NCBI RefSeq assembly: GCF_002454115.1
Contig: NZ_DKIH01000005.1
Span: 62,001 to 126,000, forward strand
From: Sphingopyxis sp. UBA6723
Lineage (GTDB): Bacteria; Pseudomonadota; Alphaproteobacteria; Sphingomonadales; Sphingomonadaceae
Direction: 5' to 3'
Length of the DNA stretch: 64,000 nucleotides
In this document: positions 50,006-58,552 of the stretch, in pieces
How the letters are laid out: each line of letters begins with the position of its first letter
How positions within the stretch are numbered: position 1 is the first letter of the stretch
Position numbers and translations under genes: made by a program
The notes under the pieces: model-generated
Told to the model about the DNA's origin: nothing
The model's database searches: none
Seen by the model: only the letters and a program-made list of their open reading frames with translations

Positions 50006-50803
50006 TTATTTCAGAGGCTTGGATTTGTTACGATCGGCAAGCTCGACCCAGACCGGTGTGTGATCGCTGCTCTTCTCCCAGCCGCGCGGCTGAAGATCGA
50101 CCTCGGCGCTCTGGAGCAATGTCTTTGCCGGTTTGTTCAACAGGACATGGTCGATGCGGATGCCGGCGTTGCGCTCGAAGCTCCTGCGCCAATAAGGCCA
50201 GAAGCTGTAGATCGTCGCCTCCGGGTGCAGATGGCGGATCGCGTCGGTCCAGCCCTGGTCGAGGATCTGCTGATAAGCAGCTCTGGCCTCGGGGGCGAAC
50301 AGCGCATCCTTGGTCCAGCGTTCGGGCTTGTAGACATCGCGGTCGGTCGGAATGACGTTGAAGTCGCCGAGCACGACGACCGGTGCCTTCAGGTCGACAA
50401 GGGTGCGCAGGTGCGCGTCAAGGCGCGCCATCCATGCGAGCTTGTAATCGAACTTCGGCCCGGGCCGGGGATTGCCGTTCGGCAGATAGAGCCCGGCGAT
50501 AAGCACGCCGCCGACCGCGGCTTCGATGTAGCGGCTCTGTGCATCGTCTGGATCGCCCGGCAGCCCGCGGCGCGTCTCGTGAATCTCGCCGACACGGCTC
50601 AGGAGTGCGACGCCGTTCCAGCGGCTTTGGCCGTGCCAGATCGCCTGATAGCCCGCGGCTTCGATCTCCGCGTGCGGGAAGGCCGCTTGCGGCGCCTTCA
50701 ATTCCTGCAGAACCACAATGTCGGGTTCGGCAAGCCCGAGCCATTTCAGCAAGTTCGGGAGACGCCGGCCGATGCCGTTCACATTGAAGGTTGCGATCTT
50801 CAC
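50006..50803 (-). CDS. xthA: Exodeoxyribonuclease III (AP endonuclease, Xth family)
   Basis: A 265-residue enzyme starting with GTG 50803: MKIATFNVNGIGRRLPNLLKWL, DIVVLQELKAP (metal Glu), GLYLPNGNP, VVVLGDFNVIPTDRDVY (Asp-Asn), IRIDHVL and SDHTPVWVEL (catalytic Asp-His). It removes abasic sites and blocked 3' ends during base excision repair. The upstream in-frame extension to 51031 crosses a G-run and is not used. Confidence 0.92.
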   Translation of the reverse strand: MKIATFNVNGIGRRLPNLLKWLGLAEPDIVVLQELKAPQAAFPHAEIEAAGYQAIWHGQSRWNGVALLSRVGEIHETRRGLPGDPDDAQSRYIEAAVGGVLIAGLYLPNGNPRPGPKFDYKLAWMARLDAHLRTLVDLKAPVVVLGDFNVIPTDRDVYKPERWTKDALFAPEARAAYQQILDQGWTDAIRHLHPEATIYSFWPYWRRSFERNAGIRIDHVLLNKPAKTLLQSAEVDLQPRGWEKSSDHTPVWVELADRNKSKPLK

Positions 50804-50971
50804 CGGGCCGCACGCGTCTGGTCGGCACGGCCCCGACGGGAAACGGCGTCCGCTCGCGATGCCGACGCCCGGGCAAAGGCTGCGCCGATGACGGCAGGCT
50901 TGGCCGGGGTCGATGCATTCGCGGATGGCATGTTTCTGACTACTCGGATGAAGCCGCTTCGTTCCCGGCGC

Positions 50972-50983
50972 GGGGGGGGGGGG
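50972..50983 (+). repeat. 12-base poly-G tract
   Basis: Twelve consecutive G lie in the intergenic region between divergent xthA (GTG 50803) and the DUF3606 gene (ATG 51046). Such tracts are prone to length change by slippage; an assembly error in run length is also possible. Confidence 0.85.
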
Positions 50984-51045
50984 CAACCCGCGGCCCGGAC
51001 GCGCGTTGAAATTCGCGTCAGCAACGAGCAAGCAAGGAGCGCAGC

Positions 51046-51225
51046 ATGGCCGACGACAAGACCAATATCGGCTCGCCCGATCGCGATCGGATCAGCCTCG
51101 GCGAAGACTATGAAATTCGTAACTGGACGCAGAGCCTCGGGGTCAGCGAAGCAGAATTGCGCGAAGCCGTGGATGCGGTCGGCAATTCGGTCGACGCTGT
51201 CCGCGCCTATCTGAAGACGCGCTGA
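51046..51225 (+). CDS. DUF3606 protein
   Basis: Fifty-nine residues: MADDKTNIGSPDRDRISLGEDYEIRNWTQSLGVSEAELREAVDAVGNSVDAVRAYLKTR. This is the DUF3606 family, small helical stress-associated proteins of unknown function. AAGGAGC precedes ATG 51046. A G12 tract lies 62 bp upstream. Confidence 0.88.
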   Translation: MADDKTNIGSPDRDRISLGEDYEIRNWTQSLGVSEAELREAVDAVGNSVDAVRAYLKTR

Positions 51226-51346
51226 TAGCTGAGATCGCCTGACGCGCGAGTCGCCGCAGCGCTGTCGCCCGTTCGGCGGATCGGCGGGCGTTACAGGGGC
51301 GCCGCGGTAGTGCGATTGGGGTCCTTTGCTTCCTCGTTGGATGGCG

Positions 51347-51372
51347 GGAACCGTCGCCGGGGTTGTGTCGTT
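51347..51372 (+). promoter_or_regulatory. EcfG-type general stress promoter ahead of hybrid kinase
   Basis: GGAAC (51347-51351), 17-base spacer, CGTT (51369-51372): an exact match to the EcfG consensus, about 33 bp upstream of the kinase start. Confidence 0.6.
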
Positions 51373-51404
51373 CTGGAAGCTGTATTTGAAGGGGACCGGA
51401 ACGC

Positions 51405-54020
51405 GTGTGGAACGCCTTGGCAAAGCGCAGCGATAACATCGATTTTCTTCGCCACGACGGAGAAATGGGCCAGCGCATCGCAGTCTATGACTGGGAGTCG
51501 ACGTCGCTCGGTCCGATCACCGGATGGCCGCAAAGCCTCAGGGCGATGGTCGCCTTCATCATTCACTCGCCCGTCCCGATCGTGATGCTCTGGGGCAAAC
51601 AGGGCACGATGATGTACAATGACGCCTATTCGCAATTTGCCGGCGCCAATCACCCACGCATCCTCGGCCTGCCGGTGCGCGAGGCCTGGCCCGAGGTCGC
51701 CGACTTCAACGCACATGTGATGGAGGTTGGTCTCGCGGGCGGAACGCTCGCCTATAAGGACCATCTGCTCCAGCTCGACCGGTCGCGCGGTCTTGAGGAT
51801 GTCTGGATGAACCTCGATTATTCCCCTGTTTTTGGTGACGATGGCACACCCGCAGGCGTTCTCGCGGTGGTGGTCGAAACCACCGAAGCGGTGAAGGCGG
51901 CCGCTGCGCTTAGCGAAAGCGAGGCGCGCCTGCGTTTCCTCGACGGGCTGACGGTCCAGACAGCCGCAACCGCGGACGCCGACGAAATCCTCGCGGCCAC
52001 CACCCGCATGGTCGGCGAATATCTCGGCGTGTCGATTTGCGCCTATGCCGACATGGACGCAGACGGCGACGGATTCACGATCCGCGGCGACTGGACCGCG
52101 GAAGGATCGCCATCGATTAAGGGGCACTACAGTCTCGCTGCCTTCGGCGAACTCGCCGTAGCCCGTCTGACCGCCGGACAGCCGCTTATCATCAGCGACA
52201 ACGCGGTCGAGGTCGCGCCCGACGCGGCGGCGACCTTTCAGGCGATCGGAGTCCGTGCGACCATTTGCATGCCGCTGGTCAAGGAAGGGCGGCTCAAGGC
52301 CATGATGGCAATCCATCATCGGCAACCCCACGCCTGGAGTGACAATGAGCTGGCTTTGATGCGCGAGGTGACCGATCGGAGCTGGGCGCATGTCGAGCGA
52401 GCCGGCACCGAGGCCGAGCTGCGCCAGACTGCCGCGCGCCTGCGCGATCTCAACGAAACGCTCGAGATGCGCGTGGCCGAGCGATCGGCAGCGCTCGAAC
52501 GCAGCCAGGTTCAGTTTCGTCTCCTTGTCCAGGGGGTCACCGATTATGCGATCTTCATGCTCGACACGAACGGTATTGTGACCAGTTGGAATGCCGGTGC
52601 CGAGCGGATCAAGGGCTATACGCCCGAGGAGATCATCGGCCGCCACTTTTCCGTTTTTTACGAGCAAGCGGAAAGGGAAGCGGGAGAACCTGCGCGTGCG
52701 CTAGATATGGCACGCCGCGATGGCCGGTTCGCTGCCGATGGCTGGCGGCTCCGCAAGGACGGCTCGCGCTTTCGCGCCGGCGTCGTGATCGACGCAATCC
52801 GCGATGACGCGGGGAAGCTGATCGGCTTTGCCAAGATAACCCGCGACATCAGCGAGCGCGAGGAAGCGCAGCTGGAACTGGAGCGCGCGCGCGAAGCGCT
52901 GTTCCAGTCTCAGAAAATGGAAGCAATCGGCCAGCTCACTGGCGGAGTGGCGCATGATTTCAACAATTTGCTGATGGTCATTCAGAGCGGACTCGAACTG
53001 CTCCGCAAGCGACCTTCGTTCGATCCGCAGACCACGCGGCTGCTCGACAATTGCCTGCAGGCGACCGAGCGGGGGGCGGCGTTGACTCAGCGAATGTTGG
53101 CTTTTGCGCGCCGCCAGGAGCTTGCGACCGAGCATATCATGCTGCCGGAACTGGTCGGCGGGATGATGGAGCTGCTGCAACGATCGCTCGGGCCTCACTT
53201 GCGCATCGAGACGCGCTTTCCTGCCGATCTTCCGGCCGTATCGGCGGATATCAATCAGCTCGAGATGGCGCTGCTCAATCTGGCCGTCAACGCGCGCGAC
53301 GCAATGCCAAGCGGCGGTACCATTTCCATCGATGCGCAAGAGCGCGACGTCCGGCGCGGCCAGGTCGGCGGGCTCGCGCCCGGTCGCTACATCCGGCTGA
53401 CGGTGGCCGACGAGGGCGTAGGCATGGACGCCCAAACGCTGGCGCGGGCCGCCGATCCTTTCTTCACCACGAAAGGGGTGGGCAAGGGAACGGGGCTCGG
53501 CCTTTCGATGGTCCATGGGTTCGCGCAGCAAATCGGCGGCGCCCTCGAAATGGAAAGCGAAATCAACATCGGAACACGCGCGCATATCTGGCTGCCGATC
53601 AGCCGCGCGCAGGCGCCGCTGTCGTTACATGGATCCGACGCGCAGGGCGGCACGGCAGCCCAAGGCCAGCGAATTCTCGTCGTCGACGACGACGCGATCA
53701 TCTTGATGAACACGGCGGCGTTGCTTGAGGATCTCGGCCATCGGGTCCTCGAGGCGAGTTCGGGCGCCGAAGCGCTTGCCCTCTTGGGTGCGCATCGTGA
53801 TATCGACATCCTGATCACCGACCAGGCCATGCCCGGCATGACGGGGAGCGAATTGATCGCAGCCGCCCGCGCTGAACGTCCGCATCTGCCGATCATTCTG
53901 GCGACCGGATATGGCGAAACGCCGAGCGATGTGGGACCGGCGCTTCAGCGTCTCGGCAAGCCGTTCGGGCAAAAGGAGCTGGAAAACGCCGTTGCAAAGG
54001 CGATTGCCGAGATGGGCTGA
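51405..54020 (+). CDS. Hybrid sensor histidine kinase (PAS-GAF-PAS-HisKA-HATPase-receiver)
   Basis: An 871-residue soluble kinase. Order: PAS-like (about 30-165, WESTSLGPITGWPQSLRAM ... GTMMYNDAYSQF), GAF (about 185-340), coiled coil (RLRDLNETLEMRVAERSAALERS) and PAS (about 380-490, MLDTNGIVTSWNAGAERIKGYTPEEIIGRHF). HisKA follows (about 510-580, MEAIGQLTGGVAHDFNNLLMV), then HATPase_c (VNARDAMPSGG, VADEGVGMD, TGLGLSMVHGFA) and a receiver (ILVVDDDAIILM, phospho-Asp in ILITDQAMPGM, Lys in RLGKPFG). It starts with GTG 51405. An exact EcfG-type promoter precedes it, linking it to stress. Confidence 0.92.
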   Translation: MWNALAKRSDNIDFLRHDGEMGQRIAVYDWESTSLGPITGWPQSLRAMVAFIIHSPVPIVMLWGKQGTMMYNDAYSQFAGANHPRILGLPVREAWPEVADFNAHVMEVGLAGGTLAYKDHLLQLDRSRGLEDVWMNLDYSPVFGDDGTPAGVLAVVVETTEAVKAAAALSESEARLRFLDGLTVQTAATADADEILAATTRMVGEYLGVSICAYADMDADGDGFTIRGDWTAEGSPSIKGHYSLAAFGELAVARLTAGQPLIISDNAVEVAPDAAATFQAIGVRATICMPLVKEGRLKAMMAIHHRQPHAWSDNELALMREVTDRSWAHVERAGTEAELRQTAARLRDLNETLEMRVAERSAALERSQVQFRLLVQGVTDYAIFMLDTNGIVTSWNAGAERIKGYTPEEIIGRHFSVFYEQAEREAGEPARALDMARRDGRFAADGWRLRKDGSRFRAGVVIDAIRDDAGKLIGFAKITRDISEREEAQLELERAREALFQSQKMEAIGQLTGGVAHDFNNLLMVIQSGLELLRKRPSFDPQTTRLLDNCLQATERGAALTQRMLAFARRQELATEHIMLPELVGGMMELLQRSLGPHLRIETRFPADLPAVSADINQLEMALLNLAVNARDAMPSGGTISIDAQERDVRRGQVGGLAPGRYIRLTVADEGVGMDAQTLARAADPFFTTKGVGKGTGLGLSMVHGFAQQIGGALEMESEINIGTRAHIWLPISRAQAPLSLHGSDAQGGTAAQGQRILVVDDDAIILMNTAALLEDLGHRVLEASSGAEALALLGAHRDIDILITDQAMPGMTGSELIAAARAERPHLPIILATGYGETPSDVGPALQRLGKPFGQKELENAVAKAIAEMG

Positions 54021-54101
54021 GCAAGGGGTGCAATGGGAGAACCGCTGGGTAAGGCGTGTCTGGCTTGGCGTCGCGCCTGACCCATTGCGGGTCGCGCGCT
54101 C

Positions 54102-54337
54102 CTCGTCGAAAATCTGTGCCGCGCGCTCGGGTCCGACATGCGCGCCAAACTGTCGGTCAAGGTTGGGACACGGCCGACGAGGGCTGCTTGCTGACTGGCG
54201 CGCATCAACGCACCATCGTCCCCCGCCTCTAAGCGGCGGGGGACGTCGTGCTCGACCTTGACCACATCGGCCATGCGAAAGGCCATGGCGACGCCGATCG
54301 GCAACGACCTTGCCGACGGGCGCCGCGCCGCCGCTAA
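54102..54337 (+). pseudogene. Decayed C-terminus of a thioredoxin-reductase-like gene
   Basis: Read across two frames, the sequence follows the end of the flavoprotein at 16597-17523: LVENLCRALGSDMRAKL against LSFDSLYPALGSDVCSEL, then EGCLLTGAHQRTIVPRL-stop-AAGDVVLDLDHIGHA against the intact AGCLKVDTHQRTNVPGLYAAGDVVLGLDQISHA. The end is an Arg/Ala-rich run to TAA 54335-54337. A frameshift near 54180 and an in-frame stop at the Tyr position show that it is dead. It overlaps the last bases of katE on the other strand. The order flavoprotein remnant, katE, Crp/Fnr mirrors flavoprotein, Crp/Fnr at 16.6-18.4 kb. Confidence 0.7.
54217..54245. terminator. 11-bp perfect hairpin downstream of katE
   Basis: CGTCCCCCGCC (54217-54227) pairs with GGCGGGGGACG (54235-54245) around a 7-base loop. 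It lies about 90 bp beyond the katE stop, inside the flavoprotein remnant. No T-run follows on either strand. Confidence 0.45.
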
Positions 54338-56559
54338 TTCGCTGGTGGTGCCGGTTTTGCGTCGAGGTCCACCTTCAGCTCGCGCGGCCAGTGGCGAAGC
54401 GCGCGGCAGGCCTCGACAAAGGGCGCCGCATCGCCGGCCTTGGCAAGCGGAATGCAGGCCTCGTCGAGATCATCGGCGAGGCCTGCGGCAGCGAAGATCG
54501 CCGCTGCCTCGGCCGTCATGCCGATGAATTTGCAGTGTGCGAAGGCATCGCTGGCGAAATCCTTGGCAGCCGCGTCGGCCGCAAGTTCGGCGGCGCCTTC
54601 CTCCGAGACGATCATCGCGACCGCGTCGAAGAGCACCGACGGGCCGCCGTCGATCTTGTGCCGGGCCGCCACCTTGGTGCCGTCGGCGAGCGTCACCCCG
54701 CCGATCTTGGGCGCGACGACCTCATAGACCGCGCCTTCGGCGTCGAGCGCCTTGACCAGCGCCGTAAAGATCGTCGGATTGGCGCCGTCGCTCATCAAGA
54801 TGCCAAGCTTGCGGCCCCGGAAATTGTCGGGACCATTTTTGATTATGCTGAGCGCGTCGGAAGGCGGCAGGTCGGTGAGCGGCTTGCGCGCCGCGATCGC
54901 CGGATCGGGGAGATCCATGCCGAGGCCGTCGGCGACCGTGGCCGCGAGCGTCGCATCGATGTTGCGCAGATGCGATACGGTGCGCGAGCGAATGTCGGGG
55001 CGTTCGACCTTCGACAATTCGAACACCAGCGCATCGCCGATATGCTTCTGCTCGATCGGCGTCTGACTGACGAAAAACTGCCGCGCCTGGCTGTAATGAT
55101 CGGCGAAACTCTCCGAACGCGTGCGCTGCTTGGGTCCGTCGGCGTCTTCGGCAAAGCTTTGGAAGCCGCGGACCGGATCTTCGCGCGGTCCGCCTTGCGT
55201 CGGCCCCCAGCTGTTGGGCTCGTAGTTCACACGGCCTTGCGGGTTGCGCATCGCCATATGACCGTCCTGCTGGAAATGCGCCATCGGACATTTGGGTGCA
55301 TTGATCGGGATGTGGGTGAAGTTCGGCCCGCCGAGGCGTTTGATCTGCGTGTCGAGATAGGAAAAATTGCGGCCTTGCAGCAGCGGATCGTTCGAGAAAT
55401 CGATGCCGGGCGGGACATTCTGGGTGCAGAAGGCGACCTGTTCGGTTTCGGCGAAGAAATTGTCGACGACGCGGTCGAGGACAAGTCGCCCGACGACGCG
55501 GATCGGAACCAGCTCCTCGGGGATCAGCTTCGTCGCATCGAGCACGTCGAAATCGAAGCTGTCGGCGAAATCATCGTCGAACAACTGGACGCCCAGCTCC
55601 CATTCGGGGAAGTCGCCGCTGTTGATCGCGTCCCACAGGTCGCGGCGGTGAAAGTCGGGATCGGCGCCATTGATCTTGACCGCCTCGTTCCAGACCACCG
55701 ATTGCAGCCCCTGCTTGGGCTTCCAGTGGAACTTGACGAAGGTTGACTTGCCCTTCGCATCGAGGAGGCGGAAGGTGTGGACCCCGAACCCCTCCATCGT
55801 GCGGTACGAGCGCGGAATTGCGCGGTCGGACATCGTCCACATGATCATGTGGAAACTTTCGGGCATCAGGCTGATGAAATCCCAGAAATTGTCATGCGCC
55901 GACGCCGCCTGCGGGAAGGCGCGATCGGGCTCGGGCTTTACCGAATGGACGAGGTCGGGAAATTTGATCGCATCCTGGATGAAGAAGACGGGAATATTAT
56001 TGCCGACCAGATCCCAATTGCCCTCTTGCGTATAGAGCTTGACTGCGAAACCGCGGACATCGCGCGCCAGATCAAAGCTGCCCTTCGAACCCGCGACCGT
56101 CGAGAAGCGCACAAAGGCGGGGGTGCGTTCGCCGACGCGCTGGAAAATATCGGCGCGGCTGACGTCGGCGAGACTGTCGATGAGCTCGAAATAGCCGTGC
56201 GCGCCATAGCCGCGGGCATGGACGACGCGCTCGGGAATGCGTTCATGATCGAAATGGAAGATTTTTTCGCGAAAATGAAAATCTTCCATCAGCGTCGGGC
56301 CGCGCGCCCCCTGTTTCAGACTATTCTGGTCGTCGGCAACCGGCGCTCCCTGCTGGGTCGTCAGCACCGCGACGTCGCCTTGGGCGATTTGATGGGTCTC
56401 GCCCCCGTTCCCCAATGGTTCGTCGAAACTGAAGCTGATCGGCGCATCACCCGGAATCGCCGGTGCCTTGGACGGACTTTCGCCGCCGATATCGGCGCCG
56501 GCAATATCCGCCGGGGATTTGGGCGGCGGGGATTTGGAGGGTTTGTTGCTCTTGGCCAT
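54334..56559 (-). CDS. katE: Catalase HPII (large-subunit, clade 2)
   Basis: A 741-residue monofunctional heme catalase. Catalytic His is in FDHERIPERVVHARGYGAHGYFE, the Asn/Ser region in RFSTVAGSKGSFDLARDVRGFAVKLYT, and the heme Tyr in RNFSYLDTQIKRLGGPNF. The C-terminal 140 residues form the flavodoxin/DJ-1-like domain of large catalases (LGILMSDGANPTIFTALVKAL...). It decomposes hydrogen peroxide, typically in stationary phase. Start ATG 56559 follows AGAAG; the extension to 56616 is not needed. It is divergent from the second Crp/Fnr gene. Confidence 0.95.
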   Translation of the reverse strand: MAKSNKPSKSPPPKSPADIAGADIGGESPSKAPAIPGDAPISFSFDEPLGNGGETHQIAQGDVAVLTTQQGAPVADDQNSLKQGARGPTLMEDFHFREKIFHFDHERIPERVVHARGYGAHGYFELIDSLADVSRADIFQRVGERTPAFVRFSTVAGSKGSFDLARDVRGFAVKLYTQEGNWDLVGNNIPVFFIQDAIKFPDLVHSVKPEPDRAFPQAASAHDNFWDFISLMPESFHMIMWTMSDRAIPRSYRTMEGFGVHTFRLLDAKGKSTFVKFHWKPKQGLQSVVWNEAVKINGADPDFHRRDLWDAINSGDFPEWELGVQLFDDDFADSFDFDVLDATKLIPEELVPIRVVGRLVLDRVVDNFFAETEQVAFCTQNVPPGIDFSNDPLLQGRNFSYLDTQIKRLGGPNFTHIPINAPKCPMAHFQQDGHMAMRNPQGRVNYEPNSWGPTQGGPREDPVRGFQSFAEDADGPKQRTRSESFADHYSQARQFFVSQTPIEQKHIGDALVFELSKVERPDIRSRTVSHLRNIDATLAATVADGLGMDLPDPAIAARKPLTDLPPSDALSIIKNGPDNFRGRKLGILMSDGANPTIFTALVKALDAEGAVYEVVAPKIGGVTLADGTKVAARHKIDGGPSVLFDAVAMIVSEEGAAELAADAAAKDFASDAFAHCKFIGMTAEAAAIFAAAGLADDLDEACIPLAKAGDAAPFVEACRALRHWPRELKVDLDAKPAPPAN

Positions 56560-56689
56560 GATGCTTCTCGCCGTTCGAAGATGGGACATTTTGCCTCTGG
56601 TCCGCGATCGCGCCATCAGCGCGCGCCGCGGAAAGGCCGCACCGGTTCAACCGTCAATGGCCATGCGGGTTGCCGCGCCGGAGCCAAAA

Positions 56690-56703
56690 TTAACCTGCAT
56701 CAT
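56690..56703 (+). promoter_or_regulatory. YTAAC-N4-ATCAW motif ahead of Crp/Fnr gene 2 (TTAACCTGCATCAT)
   Basis: It lies 105 bp before the regulator ATG (56809) and 130 bp upstream of divergent katE. It is one base different from the copy ahead of Crp/Fnr gene 1. Confidence 0.6.
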
Positions 56704-56808
56704 CACGATGGGGAGGCGCGGCGATGCAACGGCGGAGGCCACTGCTCGTTGGATCAGCGCACAGAGTCGCTACTGATGCGTCCGAACCCCAAGCGAGGAT
56801 CGTCAGCC

Positions 56809-57558
56809 ATGTTCACCGAACGCTTCTTGAGACACAAACGCGGCGCCACGCTGAGCACGGCGGAACGCGCGCGCCTCGAATCCGGCATCAGCGAAGTGCG
56901 CACCTATAAAGCGCGCCGCCTTGTCGCTCGCGCGGGCGAGCGGCTGACCGAAAGCACCTTGCTGATCGACGGCTTCATGTGCCGTTATCTCGACGATCGG
57001 GCGGGCCTTCGCCAGCTGGTTGCGATCCACGTCCCTGGCGATTTCCTCGACCTGCACGCCTATCCGCTGCAAACGCTCGACCATGATGTCGCCACGATCA
57101 CCGGGGCGACAGCCGCGATCATCCCGCATAGCGAGCTCGATATCATCGCCGACGCGATGCCCGAGCTCACCCGCAAGCTCTGGTTCTCGACCCTGCTCGA
57201 CGCCGCCATCCATCGTGCCTGGCTGTTTCGCCTCGGTCGGCTCGACGCCATTGCACGGGTCGCGCACTTCCTGTGCGAGACCAACGCGCGGCTGATGTCG
57301 GCCGGGCTGAGCGAAGGGCGCCGCTTCGCGCTCGGTCTCACCCAGTCCGATCTGGCCGAAGTCTGCGGGCTCACCACCGTCCATGTTAACCGGGTGGTGC
57401 GTCAGCTACGCGAGGAGGGTCTTTGCACCTTTCGCTCCTCGCTCGTCGAAATCCTCGACCTTGAGCGACTCACCATCCGCGGCCAGTTCAATCCCGCCTA
57501 TCTCTATATTGATGATCCAGCCGACCGTCTGCCCTCCTTCACAAGGCCTAAGTCATGA
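56809..57558 (+). CDS. Crp/Fnr family regulator without cluster cysteines, copy 2
   Basis: A 249-residue paralogue of the regulator at 17651, colinear from MFTERFLRHKRGATL to AYLYIDD. It has the same cyclic-nucleotide-like fold and HTH (LTQSDLAEVCGLTTVHVNRVVRQLREE) with His and Asn-Arg in the recognition helix. No FNR cysteine cluster. GAGGA precedes ATG 56809. It is coupled to the small gene at 57555 by ATGA, as copy 1 is to 18391. katE diverges upstream. Confidence 0.9.
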   Translation: MFTERFLRHKRGATLSTAERARLESGISEVRTYKARRLVARAGERLTESTLLIDGFMCRYLDDRAGLRQLVAIHVPGDFLDLHAYPLQTLDHDVATITGATAAIIPHSELDIIADAMPELTRKLWFSTLLDAAIHRAWLFRLGRLDAIARVAHFLCETNARLMSAGLSEGRRFALGLTQSDLAEVCGLTTVHVNRVVRQLREEGLCTFRSSLVEILDLERLTIRGQFNPAYLYIDDPADRLPSFTRPKS

Positions 57559-57752
57559 AATCTCCCTCCGCCGAACTCCAACCCGAAACCGAACCCGGCA
57601 TCGCCACCGCCGAACAAGGCGTCGTGGTGCTCGATGGTCAGGATGGCCTCGCCACGACGATGACCGCCGACGCCGCGGCGCGAACGGGTCAGAGCCTGAT
57701 CGACGCCGCAGCAATCGCCCGGTCGCAAAAGCCCGGGTCAAACGATGATTGA
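57555..57752 (+). CDS. Small conserved protein coupled to Crp/Fnr gene (copy 2)
   Basis: Sixty-five residues: LQPETEPGIATAEQGVVVLDGQDGLATTMTADAAARTGQSLIDAAAIA. More than half the positions match the protein at 18391, and both have the LQPET...PGIATAE start and TGQSLIDAA end. No domain is recognised. Always following the regulator, it may modulate it. Confidence 0.75.
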   Translation: MKSPSAELQPETEPGIATAEQGVVVLDGQDGLATTMTADAAARTGQSLIDAAAIARSQKPGSNDD

Positions 57753-57805
57753 TCCCTTGGGCGCCTGGCGCCCGGCTGCTGTTCGATCCCGCGGTAACAA
57801 TCGCA

Positions 57806-57819
57806 TTAACCCAGGTTGA
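57806..57819 (+). promoter_or_regulatory. YTAAC-N4-ATCAW-like motif ahead of hemerythrin (TTAACCCAGGTTGA)
   Basis: Perfect left half; the right half GTTGA departs from ATCAA, so it is a weak copy or a symmetric TTAAC/GTTGA variant. It lies 16 bp upstream of an EcfG-like -35 element. Confidence 0.4.
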
Positions 57820-57835
57820 TTTGCGGGCCGTAGCG

Positions 57836-57861
57836 GGAACATGGTGCGGGCAGGGCGGGTT
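57836..57861 (+). promoter_or_regulatory. EcfG-like promoter ahead of hemerythrin (one mismatch)
   Basis: GGAAC (57836-57840), 17-base spacer, GGTT (57858-57861), against CGTT. It is 51 bp before ATG 57912 and just downstream of a YTAAC motif. Confidence 0.45.
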
Positions 57862-57911
57862 TTCTCTTGCAGTCTCCGACATCTGGAGACCCACGATCAG
57901 GAGATATTTCC

Positions 57912-58457
57912 ATGTCGATCATCGACCGAATGATTGCCGCCGTGACCCCTCCCGAAAGCGACGAAGCGCGGCTCGAAGCGCGCACCAGGGCGACCCGGGC
58001 TGCGCTGCCCGGCGACTGGCTCGACCAGATCCTGCAGCATCATATGGACATCGAAGATGCTCTTGCCGACGTCAGGGCCGCGTCCGACGCCGCGAGCCGC
58101 ACCGCTCAGTTGAAGCAGCTCGCACTGGTCTTGACCGGCCATGCGATCGCCGAAGAGGCGGTCATCTATCCCGCGATGGCAAACGTGGCTGCGAAGGGGC
58201 ACGCCGGCATGGGCTATGATGAGCAGGCGCTCGTGAAAGTCCAGATGGCATTGCTCGAAAAACTCGACCCCATGAGCCAGGAATTTATCGAGAAACTCGA
58301 CCATATCGAGGGTGCGGTGAAGCATCACATGTACCAGGAAGAAGGCGACTGGTTTCTCGAGCTCAAGGACAGCGCGTCGGTTGCCGACGAAGTCCTGCTG
58401 ACCCGGCGCTATGCCGAAGAATATGAGCGTTACGTCGGCGCCCCCTCGCTGGCGTGA
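57912..58457 (+). CDS. Soluble hemerythrin domain protein
   Basis: A 181-residue HHE-type hemerythrin: likely ligands in QHHMDIEDAL, GHAIAEEAVIYPAM, LDHIEGAVKHHMYQEEGDWF. Two conserved His-x-x-x-Glu/Asp pairs support a di-iron site for oxygen or peroxide. No membrane anchor, unlike 43002. Start ATG 57912 follows AGGAG. Both an EcfG-like promoter and a YTAAC motif lie just upstream. Confidence 0.87.
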   Translation: MSIIDRMIAAVTPPESDEARLEARTRATRAALPGDWLDQILQHHMDIEDALADVRAASDAASRTAQLKQLALVLTGHAIAEEAVIYPAMANVAAKGHAGMGYDEQALVKVQMALLEKLDPMSQEFIEKLDHIEGAVKHHMYQEEGDWFLELKDSASVADEVLLTRRYAEEYERYVGAPSLA

Positions 58458-58552
58458 CGCTGGGCTCCGCCGGCGCGTCGCAGTGCCGCCGGAGTCCGTT
58501 CGGCAGTCGCTCGCCGGAGCGAACGCGGGCTTACCTCCTATGAAACCGAAAG

